Assembly: GCF_000383975.1 (NCBI RefSeq)
Contig: NZ_KB913017.1
Location: 3,014,265-3,078,264, forward strand
Direction of reading: 5' to 3'
Origin: Natronorubrum tibetense GA33
GTDB lineage: Archaea > Halobacteriota > Halobacteria > Halobacteriales > Natrialbaceae
DNA length: 64,000 bases
The translations under genes were made by a program, and so were the position numbers. Positions 50,025 through 59,050 of the stretch are shown piece by piece. The notes beneath the pieces were generated by a model. That model was not told where the DNA came from and did not search any database. It saw only the letters and a program-made list of their open reading frames with translations. Position 1 is the first letter of the stretch; each line of letters begins with the position of its first letter.

Positions 50025-50795
50025 GTGAGCGAGGGTACCGCTGTGGAAAGCCGAGTCGACTGTCACGTGAAGGTGCTCGACGAGTCGGTCGTCGAGCGAG
50101 CGATCGCCGCCGGTCTCGACGCCATCGTCTACGCGCCACACTTCACCCGATTACCGGAGATTCGGCGTCGAGCGAACCACTTCTCGAGCGACGACCTGCT
50201 GGTCGTCCCCGCACGCGAGGTGTTCACCGGCTCGTGGCGCGATCGAAAGCACGTCCTGGCGATCGGTCTCGAGGAGCCGGTGCCGGACTTCATCCCGCTC
50301 GAGGCCGCGATGGCGGAGTTCGAGCGACAGGGAGCGGCCGTGTTGGCTCCGCATCCGGAGTTCGCGACGGTGAGCCTTACCGAAGCGGATCTCCGTCAGT
50401 ATCGAGACGCCATCGACGCGGTCGAAATCTTCAACCCGAAACATCTCCCGTCGCACAACCGACGGGCGCGCGAGTTGGCCGACCTGTTCGAACTCCCGCC
50501 GTTTACGTCGTCGTACGCCCACCTCCCGAGCACGGTCGGCGTCGCCTACACCCTGTTCGAGACCGAGATCGACTCCGAGGCCGACCTCGCGAGTGCACTC
50601 GCCGACGGCGTTTCCCGGCGCGTCATCCACCACACCGGCCGGCAGCGATGGCGAACGACCGCGAGCGAACTCGCCCATCTCTGTTACGAGAACACGTGGG
50701 AGAAGATCGACCGACTCTTTCTCTCGGGAACCGAGCCAACGCATCCGGATCACATCGCGTACAACGGTCGGTTCGACGATGTCTCCGTCTACTGA
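50025..50795 (+). CDS. PHP-domain protein
   Basis: The 256-residue protein has a PHP (polymerase and histidinol phosphatase) fold. RVDCHVKVLDESVVERAIAA is the modified N-terminal motif (DCH in place of the usual HxH), then AIVYAPHF, VVPAREVFTG, LAPHPEFATV and FNPKHLPSHN supply His and acidic positions of the metal cluster. Several standard ligands appear altered, so activity is uncertain; a phosphoesterase role is the usual inference. The GTG start at 50025 (VSEGTAVESRVDCH) was chosen because the upstream extension reads through the preceding gene. The stop lies at the left end of an 80-bp palindrome. Confidence 0.8.
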   Translation: MSEGTAVESRVDCHVKVLDESVVERAIAAGLDAIVYAPHFTRLPEIRRRANHFSSDDLLVVPAREVFTGSWRDRKHVLAIGLEEPVPDFIPLEAAMAEFERQGAAVLAPHPEFATVSLTEADLRQYRDAIDAVEIFNPKHLPSHNRRARELADLFELPPFTSSYAHLPSTVGVAYTLFETEIDSEADLASALADGVSRRVIHHTGRQRWRTTASELAHLCYENTWEKIDRLFLSGTEPTHPDHIAYNGRFDDVSVY

Positions 50796-50874
50796 TACTG
50801 TCGGACAGAAGTTAATGAAGAGAATTCGCCGGACGGGAGCGGCGAATTTTCACAATAGTTCTGTCCGACAGTAT
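50795..50874. mobile_element. 80-bp palindromic element abutting the PHP gene stop
   Basis: The ends are ATACTGTCGGACAGAA and the exact reverse complement TTCTGTCCGACAGTAT, and the interior pairs AATTCGCCG-type arms (GAATTCGCCGG versus GGCGAATTTTC). It differs from the 84-bp family. The stop codon of the PHP gene (50793-50795) shares its first base. No coding potential. Confidence 0.7.
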
Positions 50875-50891
50875 GAACGGGCGATTCCCGG

Positions 50892-51050
50892 CTACTGCTC
50901 TTCCTCGAGGGCGTCCGCGATTCGCTCGAGTTGCACCCCGACGTAGCAAAGTGCCTGCGTTTGCATGATCGCGGGGTCGTCGCTCCACTCGTTGGTAATG
51001 TAGGCCGCCTGTTTTCCGGCTCGGTCGAGCTGATTGGTGTCGTCCGGCAT
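50892..51050 (-). CDS. 52-residue haloarchaeal small protein
   Basis: This short minus-strand frame reads MPDDTNQLDRAGKQAAYITN, then EWSDDPAIMQTQALCYVGVQ, then LERIADALEEEQ. It is a compact, acidic, helix-rich sequence with typical haloarchaeal codon composition. The ATG at 51050 has no competing start. Length and composition resemble haloarchaeal small proteins of unknown function, and I do not recognise a family. It is read toward the 80-bp palindrome and the PHP gene, which may serve as its 3' boundary. Confidence 0.6.
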   Translation of the reverse strand: MPDDTNQLDRAGKQAAYITNEWSDDPAIMQTQALCYVGVQLERIADALEEEQ

Positions 51051-51314
51051 GGCCTCCGAAGCGTTCGACGGCGAGACCTGAAACGGTTTGGGTCAGTACG
51101 GCCACTCGATTCCTGACGGGTGTGTCCAGTGCGAAGACGCCGCACAGAACGAAACCGACGACGTGGATCAGACGCTCGAGAACATCACCGGCGTCGAAGT
51201 CGAATCGCAGATGGCCGAGGTTCAGGACGGGACGATCGAGGAGTGTCGGACGACCCTCGATGTCGTGTTCGTGCTGAATCGAGAATCGAATCACGGTGCA
51301 GAGACCGCGACCGT

Positions 51315-51794
51315 TCAGTTACCGTCCGCGCTCGACGCTTTGTCGCCCCCTTTGATCTTCGCCAGCGTGTCCGCGACCCGTTCCCAGTGGCTCCCTCGCC
51401 AGAAGTGCTGGCCACACGCTTGGCAGTACCAGATATCGATGTCGCAGGGCTCAGGCGCGTACTCTGGTGTCGACGCCGTTCGATCGATTCTCTCAAGCGG
51501 TCCGTTGCACCGGCCGCAGAACGCGGGTTCGTCGGCGAGCGTCAGCTCTACTCTCGCATCCGCGAGTTCCGCCAGTTGGGTCTCGACGTCGCGCGACTCG
51601 AGCAGAATCGAATCGTCCGCGCGGTTTGCGAGCGCGACGTCTCTCGTGACGAGGGTCCGATCTTCGGCTCGAGCGACCGCGAGCAACGCGTCGTCGGCCT
51701 CGAGCCCGCGGTCGCCGGCGTAGACGGTGTCGTGGTTGCACATCCGCAGATAGGAGACCACGCCACCGCACATGACGTCGAGGAGCAGGCGCAT
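51315..51794 (-). CDS. Mut7-C RNase (PIN-like) with zinc ribbon
   Basis: The 159-residue protein belongs to the Mut7-C (DUF82) family, a PIN-like nuclease fold with a C-terminal zinc ribbon. The N-terminal MRLLLDVMCGG bears the first conserved Asp, EADDALLAVARAEDRTLVTRD supplies further acidic positions, and Cys93, Cys96, Cys124 and Cys127 bind zinc. An RNA-cleaving role is proposed for the family. The start at 51794 (MRLLLD) was chosen over the frame's earlier start. It lies 32 bp downstream of polX on the same strand and probably shares its transcript. Confidence 0.85.
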   Translation of the reverse strand: MRLLLDVMCGGVVSYLRMCNHDTVYAGDRGLEADDALLAVARAEDRTLVTRDVALANRADDSILLESRDVETQLAELADARVELTLADEPAFCGRCNGPLERIDRTASTPEYAPEPCDIDIWYCQACGQHFWRGSHWERVADTLAKIKGGDKASSADGN

Positions 51795-51826
51795 GTGATG
51801 GGAGCCAGTGCCAAAGCGGTCGTCGA

Positions 51827-53578
51827 TCAGTGCAGGAACTCGCGCAGGTCCTCGAGCGCCCACGTGTTGATCACGTCCGCGGGTTCAGCCCAGCCCCGAC
51901 GGGCGGTGTGGACGCCCCAGCGCATGTACTCGAGCGTCGAGGGCTGGTGGGCGTCGGTGTTGACCGAGATGGGTGCACCCTCCTCGAGGGCGGCCTGGAC
52001 GGCGCTCCCCCAGAGGTCGAGTCGGCGCGGGTTGGCGTTGATCTCGAGGGCGGTGTTGTGTTCCGCAGCGGCTTCGCCGAGTCGCCGTGCGTCGAACTCC
52101 AGTCCGGAGCGCTCGTTGAGCAGGCGACCGCTGGGGTGGCCCAGCACGTCGACCGCGGGGTTCTCGATCGCGCGGACGAGCCGTTCGGTGGCCGTCCCCG
52201 CATCCTGATCGAGCGCGCTGTGGGGCGAGGCGACGATCACGTCCAGCGCCTCGATTACCTCGTCGGTGAGACCGATCTCGCCGTCGGCGTCGACGTTGGC
52301 TTCGATGCCGGCAAAGACCGCAATCTCACTCGCGGCGGCAGCCTCGCGGACCTGTTCGATCTGCTCGAGAATTTCGGTGTCTGAGAGTCCCATCCCGCCG
52401 ACGATACCGGGGCCTTCCGCGTGGTCCGCGACGCCGTAGAACTCGTAGTCCAGCGCCGCGGCGGCGTCGACCATCGCCTCGATACTCGTGTTGCCGTCGG
52501 ACCACTCGGTGTGGGTGTGGAGGTCGCCGCGGATATCGTCTCGAGTGATGAGGTCGGGCAGGTCGCCGCTCTCGGCGGCGGCGATCTCGCCGCGGTCCTC
52601 GCGAAGTTCCGGCGGAATCCACGGCAAGCCGAGGGCTTCGTACATCCCCGCTTCCGTTTCACCAGCGACACGCTCGCCGACGCGCTGGTCAGATTCGGGG
52701 TCGTCGACGGTACTCACGTCGAACGCGCCGTACTCGTTTAACTTCATATCGCGGGCGATCGCGTAGTTTCGCAGGCGGACGTTGTGGTCCTTACTTCCCG
52801 TGAAGTACTGGAGCGCGGAGCCAAACTCCTCAGGGACGACGACCCGCAGATCGACCCGGATCTCGCCGACGCGGACGCTCGCCTTCTCAGGGCCGGACTC
52901 GATCTCGCTGTCGACCGACTCCCAGTCGACGAACGACTCGATCACGTCCTCGCCAACCTCGGTCCCGACGAGCACGTCCACGTCTCCGATGGTCTCCCGC
53001 CAACGCCGGATCGAGCCTGCCACTTCGCAGCGCTCGACGGCCTCGAGGGACTCGAGGAAGGCGAGCACGTCGTCGGCGAGCGGTCGCCCCTCACCGAGGA
53101 GGTGACGCTGGCCGACCTCGCGGGCGAACTCGATTCCCTCGCGGATGTTCTCTTCCGTCTTCGGGCCGAAGCCCTTGATCTCCCGAATCTCGCCGGCCTC
53201 GGCGGCTTCCTCGAGGTCGTCCAACGTCTGCACACCGAGTTCGCGGTAGAGTTTCCCCGCCGTTTTGGGGCCGACGCCTTCGATTCTGGTGATATCGGCG
53301 ATGTCGATCGGCAACTCCTCGCGGAGTTCCTCGAGTTCCTCGATCGAGCCGGTTTCGACGTACTCGACGACCTTCGACGCGATGGCGTCGCCGACGCCGT
53401 CGATTTCCTCGAGAATCTGCTCGTCTCCGGCTTCGACCCGATCCCCGATCGGCACGGGGTGGGCCTGGATGTTCTCGGCCGCGCGTCGATAGGCGCGGGG
53501 TTTGTACTCGACGTCGTCGGCCGCGAGCAGGTCGGCGAACTCCTCGAAGCGGCCGGCGATTTCGGCGTTGGTCGCCAT
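51827..53578 (-). CDS. polX: DNA polymerase X / 3'-5' exonuclease (PolX)
   Basis: The 583-residue PolX combines a polymerase-beta-like half and a PHP exonuclease half. Helix-hairpin-helix motifs (IDGVGDAIASKVVEY, IEGVGPKTAGKLYREL, IKGFGPKTEENI) precede the nucleotidyltransferase signature GSIRRWRETIGDVDVLVG, with its catalytic Asp pair. The C-terminal PHP domain starts GDLHTHTEWSDGN and ends near ITVNTDAHQPSTLEYM-like sequence. PolX fills short gaps in base-excision repair. It overlaps the DUF5788 gene by one base (TAATG), and Mut7-C follows, so three genes form an operon with repair/nuclease character. Confidence 0.93.
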   Translation of the reverse strand: MATNAEIAGRFEEFADLLAADDVEYKPRAYRRAAENIQAHPVPIGDRVEAGDEQILEEIDGVGDAIASKVVEYVETGSIEELEELREELPIDIADITRIEGVGPKTAGKLYRELGVQTLDDLEEAAEAGEIREIKGFGPKTEENIREGIEFAREVGQRHLLGEGRPLADDVLAFLESLEAVERCEVAGSIRRWRETIGDVDVLVGTEVGEDVIESFVDWESVDSEIESGPEKASVRVGEIRVDLRVVVPEEFGSALQYFTGSKDHNVRLRNYAIARDMKLNEYGAFDVSTVDDPESDQRVGERVAGETEAGMYEALGLPWIPPELREDRGEIAAAESGDLPDLITRDDIRGDLHTHTEWSDGNTSIEAMVDAAAALDYEFYGVADHAEGPGIVGGMGLSDTEILEQIEQVREAAAASEIAVFAGIEANVDADGEIGLTDEVIEALDVIVASPHSALDQDAGTATERLVRAIENPAVDVLGHPSGRLLNERSGLEFDARRLGEAAAEHNTALEINANPRRLDLWGSAVQAALEEGAPISVNTDAHQPSTLEYMRWGVHTARRGWAEPADVINTWALEDLREFLH

Positions 53579-54015
53579 TATCGTCCCCCTCGAGTGCTGC
53601 CGTCGTCGTCGCCGAGGGCCTGCTTCAGGAACGACATCCAGCGCTTTCGGTCGGCGGCCTGCTGGGCTTTCTGTTCGCGCTCGAGATCCGTTGGGCCGAG
53701 GCTCTCCAAGGCGTTCAGTGCGCGGTCGATGCCGATGATGCTCTGGGCGAGTTCCTCGCCTTCCGCGCGGGTGATGTCGCCTTCCTCGATGGCCTCGAGG
53801 CGATCGTTCCGTTCGCGGCGCAGGTTCTTTTTCGCCTGCTCGACGCGGTCGCGCTCGCCGGCCGGGACCGTCTCGCGGCGCTTGATCTCGAAGACGAACG
53901 TCCGGAGGTCGATCGCCTCACCCTGGACGGTGATCGTCTCGGGGATGTCCGCGCCGACGGTCGCGCCATCGCGCTCGACCCGCTCGAGCAGCTGCTTGCG
54001 CTCGTATGCTTGCAC
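53578..54015 (-). CDS. DUF5788 family protein
   Basis: The 145-residue protein is cytoplasmic and helical, with MQAYERKQLLERVERDGATV at the start, a strand DIPETITVQGEAIDLRTFVFEIKRR, and then a long Arg/Glu-rich helical stretch (AKKNLRRERNDRLEAIEEG). This is the haloarchaeal DUF5788 type. The start was set to the GTG at 54015, about 27 nt after a TTTTTG TATA-like element; a TTG at 54042 is the other option. Its TAA shares a base with the polX ATG (TAATG), indicating translational coupling, so a link to DNA repair is likely though unproven. Confidence 0.8.
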   Translation of the reverse strand: MQAYERKQLLERVERDGATVGADIPETITVQGEAIDLRTFVFEIKRRETVPAGERDRVEQAKKNLRRERNDRLEAIEEGDITRAEGEELAQSIIGIDRALNALESLGPTDLEREQKAQQAADRKRWMSFLKQALGDDDGSTRGGR

Positions 54016-54291
54016 GCCTCGATATCCGGGTTGGGAGGGCAAAAATGTACAGTTCGTCCCCGGCAGAGTGGGCCGCCGCTCCGTTTCGACTGCGCTCGAG
54101 CCGATCGGGTTCGACGGTGTTCGGTCGAACGAACGAACCGAACGGAGTTCAAGCTGTGACTGCTAGCCCGGTCGAACTGTTAGGGACGAAAAACTGTCGC
54201 GAGCGCGGATGTAAGCCCACCATTCGAGGCGCGATTCAGTGCGAGTGACGAACCCCAAATCCCTTAGCGGTGCCACACATACCCCCGGTCA

Positions 54292-55212
54292 ATGGCGAAG
54301 TGCGACGTGTGTGGGAAAGACGAAAGCATGCCCTACAACTGTCGGCACTGCGGGGGCACCTACTGTGGTGAACACCGACTGCCGGAGAACCACGACTGTA
54401 CGGGGCTCCAGAACTGGAACGACCCGAAGGGGGTCTTCGACAGCGGCTTCGACGACAGTGTCAACGGCGGTGGGGGCAAATCGAAGGCCTCGAGTCTGAC
54501 CGACAAGCTCCCGATCGATACGGGGGCGGGCGGACCGCTCGCGTACTTCCGCGGGAACATGACCTACACGCTGCTGGCACTGATGTGGATCACGTTCCTC
54601 GCGCAGCTAATCACGCAGGCCGTCGCCGGTCCGCGCGTCGCCCAGGACCTGTTCGTCCTCTCCTCGTGGAACATCGAGTACGTCTGGACGTGGGTCACGT
54701 CGGTCTTCGCACACGGCGGCTTCATGCACATCGTGTTCAACAGCATCGTGATATTCTTCTTCGGACCCCTCGTCGAGCGCTACGTCGGCTCGCTGAAGTT
54801 GGCGATCCTTTTCGTCGTGAGCGGCGCCCTCGCTGGACTCGGCCAGATCGGCATCTCGATGGCACAGGGCGATCCCTCGAGCGTCCTCGGGGCCAGCGGG
54901 GCCGCGCTCGCGATCCTGGGCGTCATCACGATCCTGAACCCGAATCTCCGGGTCTACCTGTTCTTCATGATCCCGATGCCGCTGTGGATACTGACCGCCG
55001 GCTTTGCGATCCTCAGCCTCGGTTTCATCGGCGGCGGCGCTGCAGGCGCGTTCAACATTGCCCACGCGGCACACCTGATCGGCCTCCTCGTCGGATTGGC
55101 CTACGGGGAGTACATCAAGCGGACTCAGAACGTTCGCGCGCCGAGCCAGCTCCAACTCGGCGGCGGCGGTCCCGGCGGTCCTGGCGGTCCCGGCGGTCGC
55201 CGTCGGTTCTAA
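54292..55212 (+). CDS. rhomboid-family intramembrane protease with AN1-type zinc finger
   Basis: The 306-residue protein has an N-terminal AN1-like zinc finger (Cys4, Cys7, Cys17, Cys20, Cys25, His28, His34, Cys36), a polar linker, then a rhomboid domain with six or more helices. The catalytic Ser202 is in the GASGA motif and His261 is in HAAHLIG; the HGGFMHIVFN segment is the conserved entry to helix 2. It cleaves membrane-embedded substrates. The C-terminus ends in a Gly-Pro-rich tail (GGGGPGGPGGPGG). It starts at the ATG at 54292. Confidence 0.9.
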   Translation: MAKCDVCGKDESMPYNCRHCGGTYCGEHRLPENHDCTGLQNWNDPKGVFDSGFDDSVNGGGGKSKASSLTDKLPIDTGAGGPLAYFRGNMTYTLLALMWITFLAQLITQAVAGPRVAQDLFVLSSWNIEYVWTWVTSVFAHGGFMHIVFNSIVIFFFGPLVERYVGSLKLAILFVVSGALAGLGQIGISMAQGDPSSVLGASGAALAILGVITILNPNLRVYLFFMIPMPLWILTAGFAILSLGFIGGGAAGAFNIAHAAHLIGLLVGLAYGEYIKRTQNVRAPSQLQLGGGGPGGPGGPGGRRRF

Positions 55213-55296
55213 CCACCCATCGCTCACTGGACACACTCGAGAAACCTCTCACAACCCTGGCACTGATTTTCACCCGCTGCCAACTCGTCCCTATCG

Positions 55297-56094
55297 ATGA
55301 CTCTACCTCGTCCGGACCTCGCACCCGACGGCTCGCTCGAGCGCGACGACATGGAGGCCCTCCAGCGCGAAATCGCCGACGCCGCGGTCTTCGAGGACGA
55401 TTTCGCGTTCGATCCGGCGGCGCTCTCGAACCCGCTCGCGACGGCCTCGAGCCCCGACGAGCCGCCGATCGTCGCGGGCGTCGACCAGTCTTTCCTCACG
55501 AATTCCGAGGGCGACCAGGACCGCGCGCTGAGCGCCGTGGTCGCGATGCAAGGCGGCGAAGTGATCGAGCGCGTCCACGCGGTGACGCCGCTCGAGATTC
55601 CCTACATCCCTGGCCTGCTCGCATTTCGCGAGGGTGGACCGATCCTCGAGGCGCTCGAGGGACTCTCCGTCGACCCCGACCTCTTCCTCTTCGACGGCAG
55701 CGGCCGCATTCACTTCCGGCAGGCCGGCATTGCGACTCACATCGGCGTTATCCGGGACGTGCCAGCCGTAGGCGTCGCGAAGAGCCTGCTCTGTGGGACG
55801 CCGCGCGAGGACACCGAGAACCTCCCGGCAGGTACTCGAGTCCCGATCGAGGCGAACTCGCGGGTCGACTGCCCCGACGGCACCCTGATCGGCTACGCGG
55901 TCCAGACGCGCCAGTACGACTCCCCGGACCGGTACATCAACCCGCTGTACGTCAGCCCCGGCCACCGCGTCGGTCCCGAAACCGCGGCCGATATCGCGCT
56001 CGCGCTCGCCTCGTCCTACAAACTCCCCGAACCCGTCCGACTGGCCGACGGCTACGCCGATGAGGCAAAACGGGAAGTCGACGAGACGGCGTGA
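55297..56094 (+). CDS. nfi: endonuclease V
   Basis: The 265-residue enzyme cleaves DNA (or RNA) next to deaminated bases such as inosine. Catalytic acids are Asp63 (VAGVDQSF), Glu112 (IPGLLAFREGG) and Asp133 (FLFDGSGRIH), with VGVAKSLLCG downstream. The N-terminal region is longer than in bacterial Nfi and carries an acidic segment. It is read from the ATG at 55297, 84 bp after the rhomboid gene, on the same strand but probably separately promoted. DNA deamination repair fits heat- and salt-exposed archaea, and PolX lies nearby. Confidence 0.92.
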   Translation: MTLPRPDLAPDGSLERDDMEALQREIADAAVFEDDFAFDPAALSNPLATASSPDEPPIVAGVDQSFLTNSEGDQDRALSAVVAMQGGEVIERVHAVTPLEIPYIPGLLAFREGGPILEALEGLSVDPDLFLFDGSGRIHFRQAGIATHIGVIRDVPAVGVAKSLLCGTPREDTENLPAGTRVPIEANSRVDCPDGTLIGYAVQTRQYDSPDRYINPLYVSPGHRVGPETAADIALALASSYKLPEPVRLADGYADEAKREVDETA

Positions 56095-56132
56095 GAGGTA
56101 GGGAGGTGGGGACGGAGAGGTATCGACGGTCG

Positions 56133-57029
56133 CTACGACGGAGTCAGGAGCTGTCGAATTTGGGTGAGCACCGACCCGCCGACGGCGTCTCCGTCGCGAG
56201 CGAGAATGACCGTCTTGTCGGTCTGACGAGTGACCGTCCGCGGAATCGTGCCGACGAGGCGGCGCTGAAGCGCCCCCTGACGCGTCGCGCCGAACACGAT
56301 GATGTCGTGGTCGGCGGCGACTGCGAGCAGTTCCGTCGCGACGTCGTTGCCAGCGTAGGTCGCAGACTCCGACCGAACGGGAGGTCCCGTGGCGTCCTCG
56401 AGAGCGTCCCGGGCCTGATCGATGTACTCGCCGGCCGCGGTCGAATCCGTCTCCCTGTCGACGACCGACGCCAGGTGGACGGTCGCGTCGTTGCGGGCGG
56501 CGATCGCGGCTGCGACGCGGACCGCTGGACGGACGTGCGGGCCGCCCGCGACCGGAACCAGGATCGAGTCGACGCCGTTTGCCTCGTGACCGATACGTTC
56601 GACGTAGAGGTCACACGGTGCGCGTTCGATGAGTCGATCGATCGTCGATCCGAGAACGGCGTCGGTTCGGCTTCCACGGGCCTGCCAGCCGACGACGAGC
56701 GCCCGTGCGTTGGTCTGTTCGACCGCCGCGAGGATGCCCTCGGAGACCGAGTGGCTGACGACCTGTGCATCGTCGACGGTGACGTCGTCGGGCGCGACGG
56801 CGATCGCCCTATCCAGTAGCTCCCGACTGTTTCCCGCGTACTGGTCGATGATCGTCTCGTCCGAGTAGACGGAAAACGGCGAATCGTGGGATTTGACGAC
56901 GACCGAAGCGATCTTGACCGGACTATCGCTCGCTCGAGCGAGATCACCGGCCGTTCGGACCAACTGTTCGGCGCGGTCGGGATTGCCGACGGCGACCAAC
57001 ACTGGTCGGGTCGCTGACGAGGTGCTCAT
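56133..57029 (-). CDS. tandem two-domain UspA universal stress protein
   Basis: The 298-residue protein contains two UspA domains, about 8-145 and 153-290. The first opens RPVLVAVGNPDRAEQLVRT and ends near APCDLYVERIG; the second opens DSILVPVAGGPHVRPAVRVA and ends with TRQTDKTVILARDG. Nucleotide-binding G-x2-G-x9-G-S loops are only partly kept (GWQARGSRTDAVLGS in the first, FGATRQGALQRRLVG in the second), so ATP binding by either half is uncertain. It is a stress-linked cytoplasmic protein. It converges with endonuclease V, and 309 bp of featureless sequence separate it from the SDR gene. Confidence 0.87.
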   Translation of the reverse strand: MSTSSATRPVLVAVGNPDRAEQLVRTAGDLARASDSPVKIASVVVKSHDSPFSVYSDETIIDQYAGNSRELLDRAIAVAPDDVTVDDAQVVSHSVSEGILAAVEQTNARALVVGWQARGSRTDAVLGSTIDRLIERAPCDLYVERIGHEANGVDSILVPVAGGPHVRPAVRVAAAIAARNDATVHLASVVDRETDSTAAGEYIDQARDALEDATGPPVRSESATYAGNDVATELLAVAADHDIIVFGATRQGALQRRLVGTIPRTVTRQTDKTVILARDGDAVGGSVLTQIRQLLTPS

Positions 57030-57338
57030 GACTGATATATAGTACCACGGCAGTGAATAGCTCCCGGTTAGTGATCGAGAACGTCACCGACGCTGATCAA
57101 TCATCTCGTCGGTTCACCGATCGAAATCGGCCGGGTGAACTGGTGTCGGCGAGTAGTTGCCGAAGCGATCATCGATCGCGCGTTGTCGCTACAGCGACGG
57201 ACCGCTCCGGCACCACCCGCTACAGTGCTCGAGCCATGCTCCCCCAGCGCCGACGGGGAACTCGATCGCTGAACCGGACAGTACGTTCAGCGCGACAAAC
57301 CGTCGATACTTAGGTATCGTCTCTCGAACCCGTCACGT
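57030..57338. other. intergenic region between UspA and SDR genes
   Basis: These 309 bp hold the divergent promoters. TATATAGTACCA next to the UspA start resembles one end of the 84-bp palindromic element over about 11 bases but lacks the other end, so it may be chance or a remnant. No coding frame or strong hairpin is seen. Confidence 0.4.
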
Positions 57339-58388
57339 ATGGCCACCGATGAGGACGTCGAGGAAGCCGACGATGGGCCGGACGGCACCGTCGTCGAGGA
57401 GGATCGCGAGGCCGAATCGACTGCGACCGAGACGGACGCCCCCGATCACACGTCGTCTGAGACCGATACAGACGACCGTACAGCGTCTGACACTACCACG
57501 AGCGACCGCGCAGCGTCCGAGACCACGACCGACGACGCGAGCGATCAGGACCGCTACGCGCGCAAGAAGAGCGTCCTGATCACGGGTTGCTCCTCGGGAA
57601 TCGGTCGGGCGACCGCCGAAGCGTTCCTCGCCAACGACTGGCAGGTCTTCGCGACGGCGCGCGATCCGGACGACATCACGGCACTCGAGGAGGCAGGCTG
57701 TACGACCCTCGCGCTGGATGTCACCGATCCCGATCAGGTCGCACGGGCGGTCGAACGGGTCGTCGACGTCGCCGGCGCGATCGACTGCGTCGTCAACAAC
57801 GCGGGCTACGCCCAGATGGGACCGATGGAGGATATCTCGACATCGGATCTCCACCGCCAGTTCGACGTCAACGTCTACGGCCCGCACCGACTCGTTCGCG
57901 CGGCGTTGCCCCACATGCGCGCCCAGGGTGCCGGCCGGATCATCAACGTCTCGAGCGTCGTCGGCCGGATCTCGATCCCCGGTTCGGGCGCGTACGCGGG
58001 CTCGAAACACGCTCTCGAGGCGATGAGCGACTCGCTGCGCGCGGAGGTCGAGGAGTTCGGGATCGACGTTACCGTGATCGAACCCGGTCCGGTCGAGACG
58101 AACTTCACCGACCGTGTCGGCGAGGAACTGCCCGAGAGCGAGCGCACACCGGCCTACGAGACGCTGTACGAACTGTACGACGAGATGCAACTGATCGGCG
58201 GCGGCAGCGGGGGGCCGTTCGCCTCCGAGCCGAAGGACATCGCGCAGGCAATTCTCGAGTCCGCGACGACTCCCGAGCCGCCGGCCCGATACCCGGTCGG
58301 GCCGCTCGCCCAGTACGGCGTCTACGCTCGATTCCTGCCGGAAACCCTCCGCGACGCGGGCTACCGGTTGCTTCAAAAACTGGTCTGA
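57339..58388 (+). CDS. short-chain dehydrogenase/reductase with acidic N-terminal extension
   Basis: The 349-residue protein is a classical SDR with a 75-residue acidic/Thr-rich extension before the fold. The cofactor loop TGCSSGIG lies at 82-89, NNAG at 153-156, and catalytic Ser205/206, Tyr219 and Lys223 (SGAYAGSK). It oxidises or reduces a small alcohol or carbonyl with NAD(P)(H); the substrate is unknown. The extension has no signal-peptide character and is probably a disordered salt-adaptation tail. The start is the ATG at 57339. It is followed on the same strand by a small membrane protein gene. Confidence 0.87.
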   Translation: MATDEDVEEADDGPDGTVVEEDREAESTATETDAPDHTSSETDTDDRTASDTTTSDRAASETTTDDASDQDRYARKKSVLITGCSSGIGRATAEAFLANDWQVFATARDPDDITALEEAGCTTLALDVTDPDQVARAVERVVDVAGAIDCVVNNAGYAQMGPMEDISTSDLHRQFDVNVYGPHRLVRAALPHMRAQGAGRIINVSSVVGRISIPGSGAYAGSKHALEAMSDSLRAEVEEFGIDVTVIEPGPVETNFTDRVGEELPESERTPAYETLYELYDEMQLIGGGSGGPFASEPKDIAQAILESATTPEPPARYPVGPLAQYGVYARFLPETLRDAGYRLLQKLV

Positions 58389-58451
58389 GCCGCTCTCGAA
58401 TTCGTTACAGAACGTTTACAGTAGCCGGCCGCGAATTGCGGGTATTCGATA

Positions 58452-59003
58452 ATGTCTTCGAAACGATCCGGTGCGGTCGAACTCGCGGATCGGGTCGCCG
58501 AGATCTGTTATGCCCTCGCCGGCTGGCTGACCGTCGTGTTCGGTATCGGGATCGCCTTCGTCGCGATCAGCGGATTCCTCGCGTCAGAGCCGCATCTCGG
58601 CAACGCTCTGCTGGCGATAGTACTGTTCGCCGTCGGGTTCGTCGTCGCTTCGCTCGGCATCTTCGTCAATCCGGGGATGCGTCGCCGACTGAACCGTCGG
58701 CACTCGCCGTCGGCGTTCGGCCGCGTTCGGTCAGTCGATCGACGGGTCGTCCGCCCCGACGAAGACTGCGACGAACGCTGTATCGCCTGTGACTCCCGCG
58801 TCGAGCGGGGACTGGTTCGGCGCTACCGGGAGGAGTACGCGCTCGCGGGACTGCCGGTCTACACGCGGTCGACGGACTACAACTACTATTGCCTCGAGTG
58901 TGCGACGAACGAAGTGTTGGATGAGTCGGCAGCCAGGGACGGCAAAAGAGACGGCGAACACAGTCGTCGACCCGTCGACGATCCGGCCCTCGAGCGACGG
59001 TAA
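58452..59003 (+). CDS. two-TM membrane protein with CxxC zinc site
   Basis: The 183-residue protein has two membrane helices at about 20-45 and 55-77 (LAGWLTVVFGIGIAFVAISGF, ALLAIVLFAVGFVVASLGIFV). A basic stretch (RRRLNRRHSP) follows, then a C-terminal soluble domain with CIACDSR and a later YYCLEC, two CxxC pairs that can bind zinc. The positive stretch after TM2 places the zinc domain in the cytoplasm. I do not recognise the family. It begins 63 bp after the SDR gene on the same strand, so co-transcription is possible. Confidence 0.7.
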   Translation: MSSKRSGAVELADRVAEICYALAGWLTVVFGIGIAFVAISGFLASEPHLGNALLAIVLFAVGFVVASLGIFVNPGMRRRLNRRHSPSAFGRVRSVDRRVVRPDEDCDERCIACDSRVERGLVRRYREEYALAGLPVYTRSTDYNYYCLECATNEVLDESAARDGKRDGEHSRRPVDDPALERR

Positions 59004-59050
59004 TCGGAATCGCTGCTATGGGACGACCGGATTCGGTCGCCCGGGGGCGG

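Noticed and set aside
51088-51723. 211-residue plus-strand frame starting with TTG, with an acidic first part
   Set aside because: The second half is antisense to the Mut7-C gene, there is no ATG/GTG start near the beginning, and no family is recognised. The first 75 residues are acidic enough that a gene remnant cannot be excluded.
57035-57060. Further copy of the 84-bp palindromic element
   Set aside because: Only about 11 bases match one end and no matching second end follows, so it is not counted.
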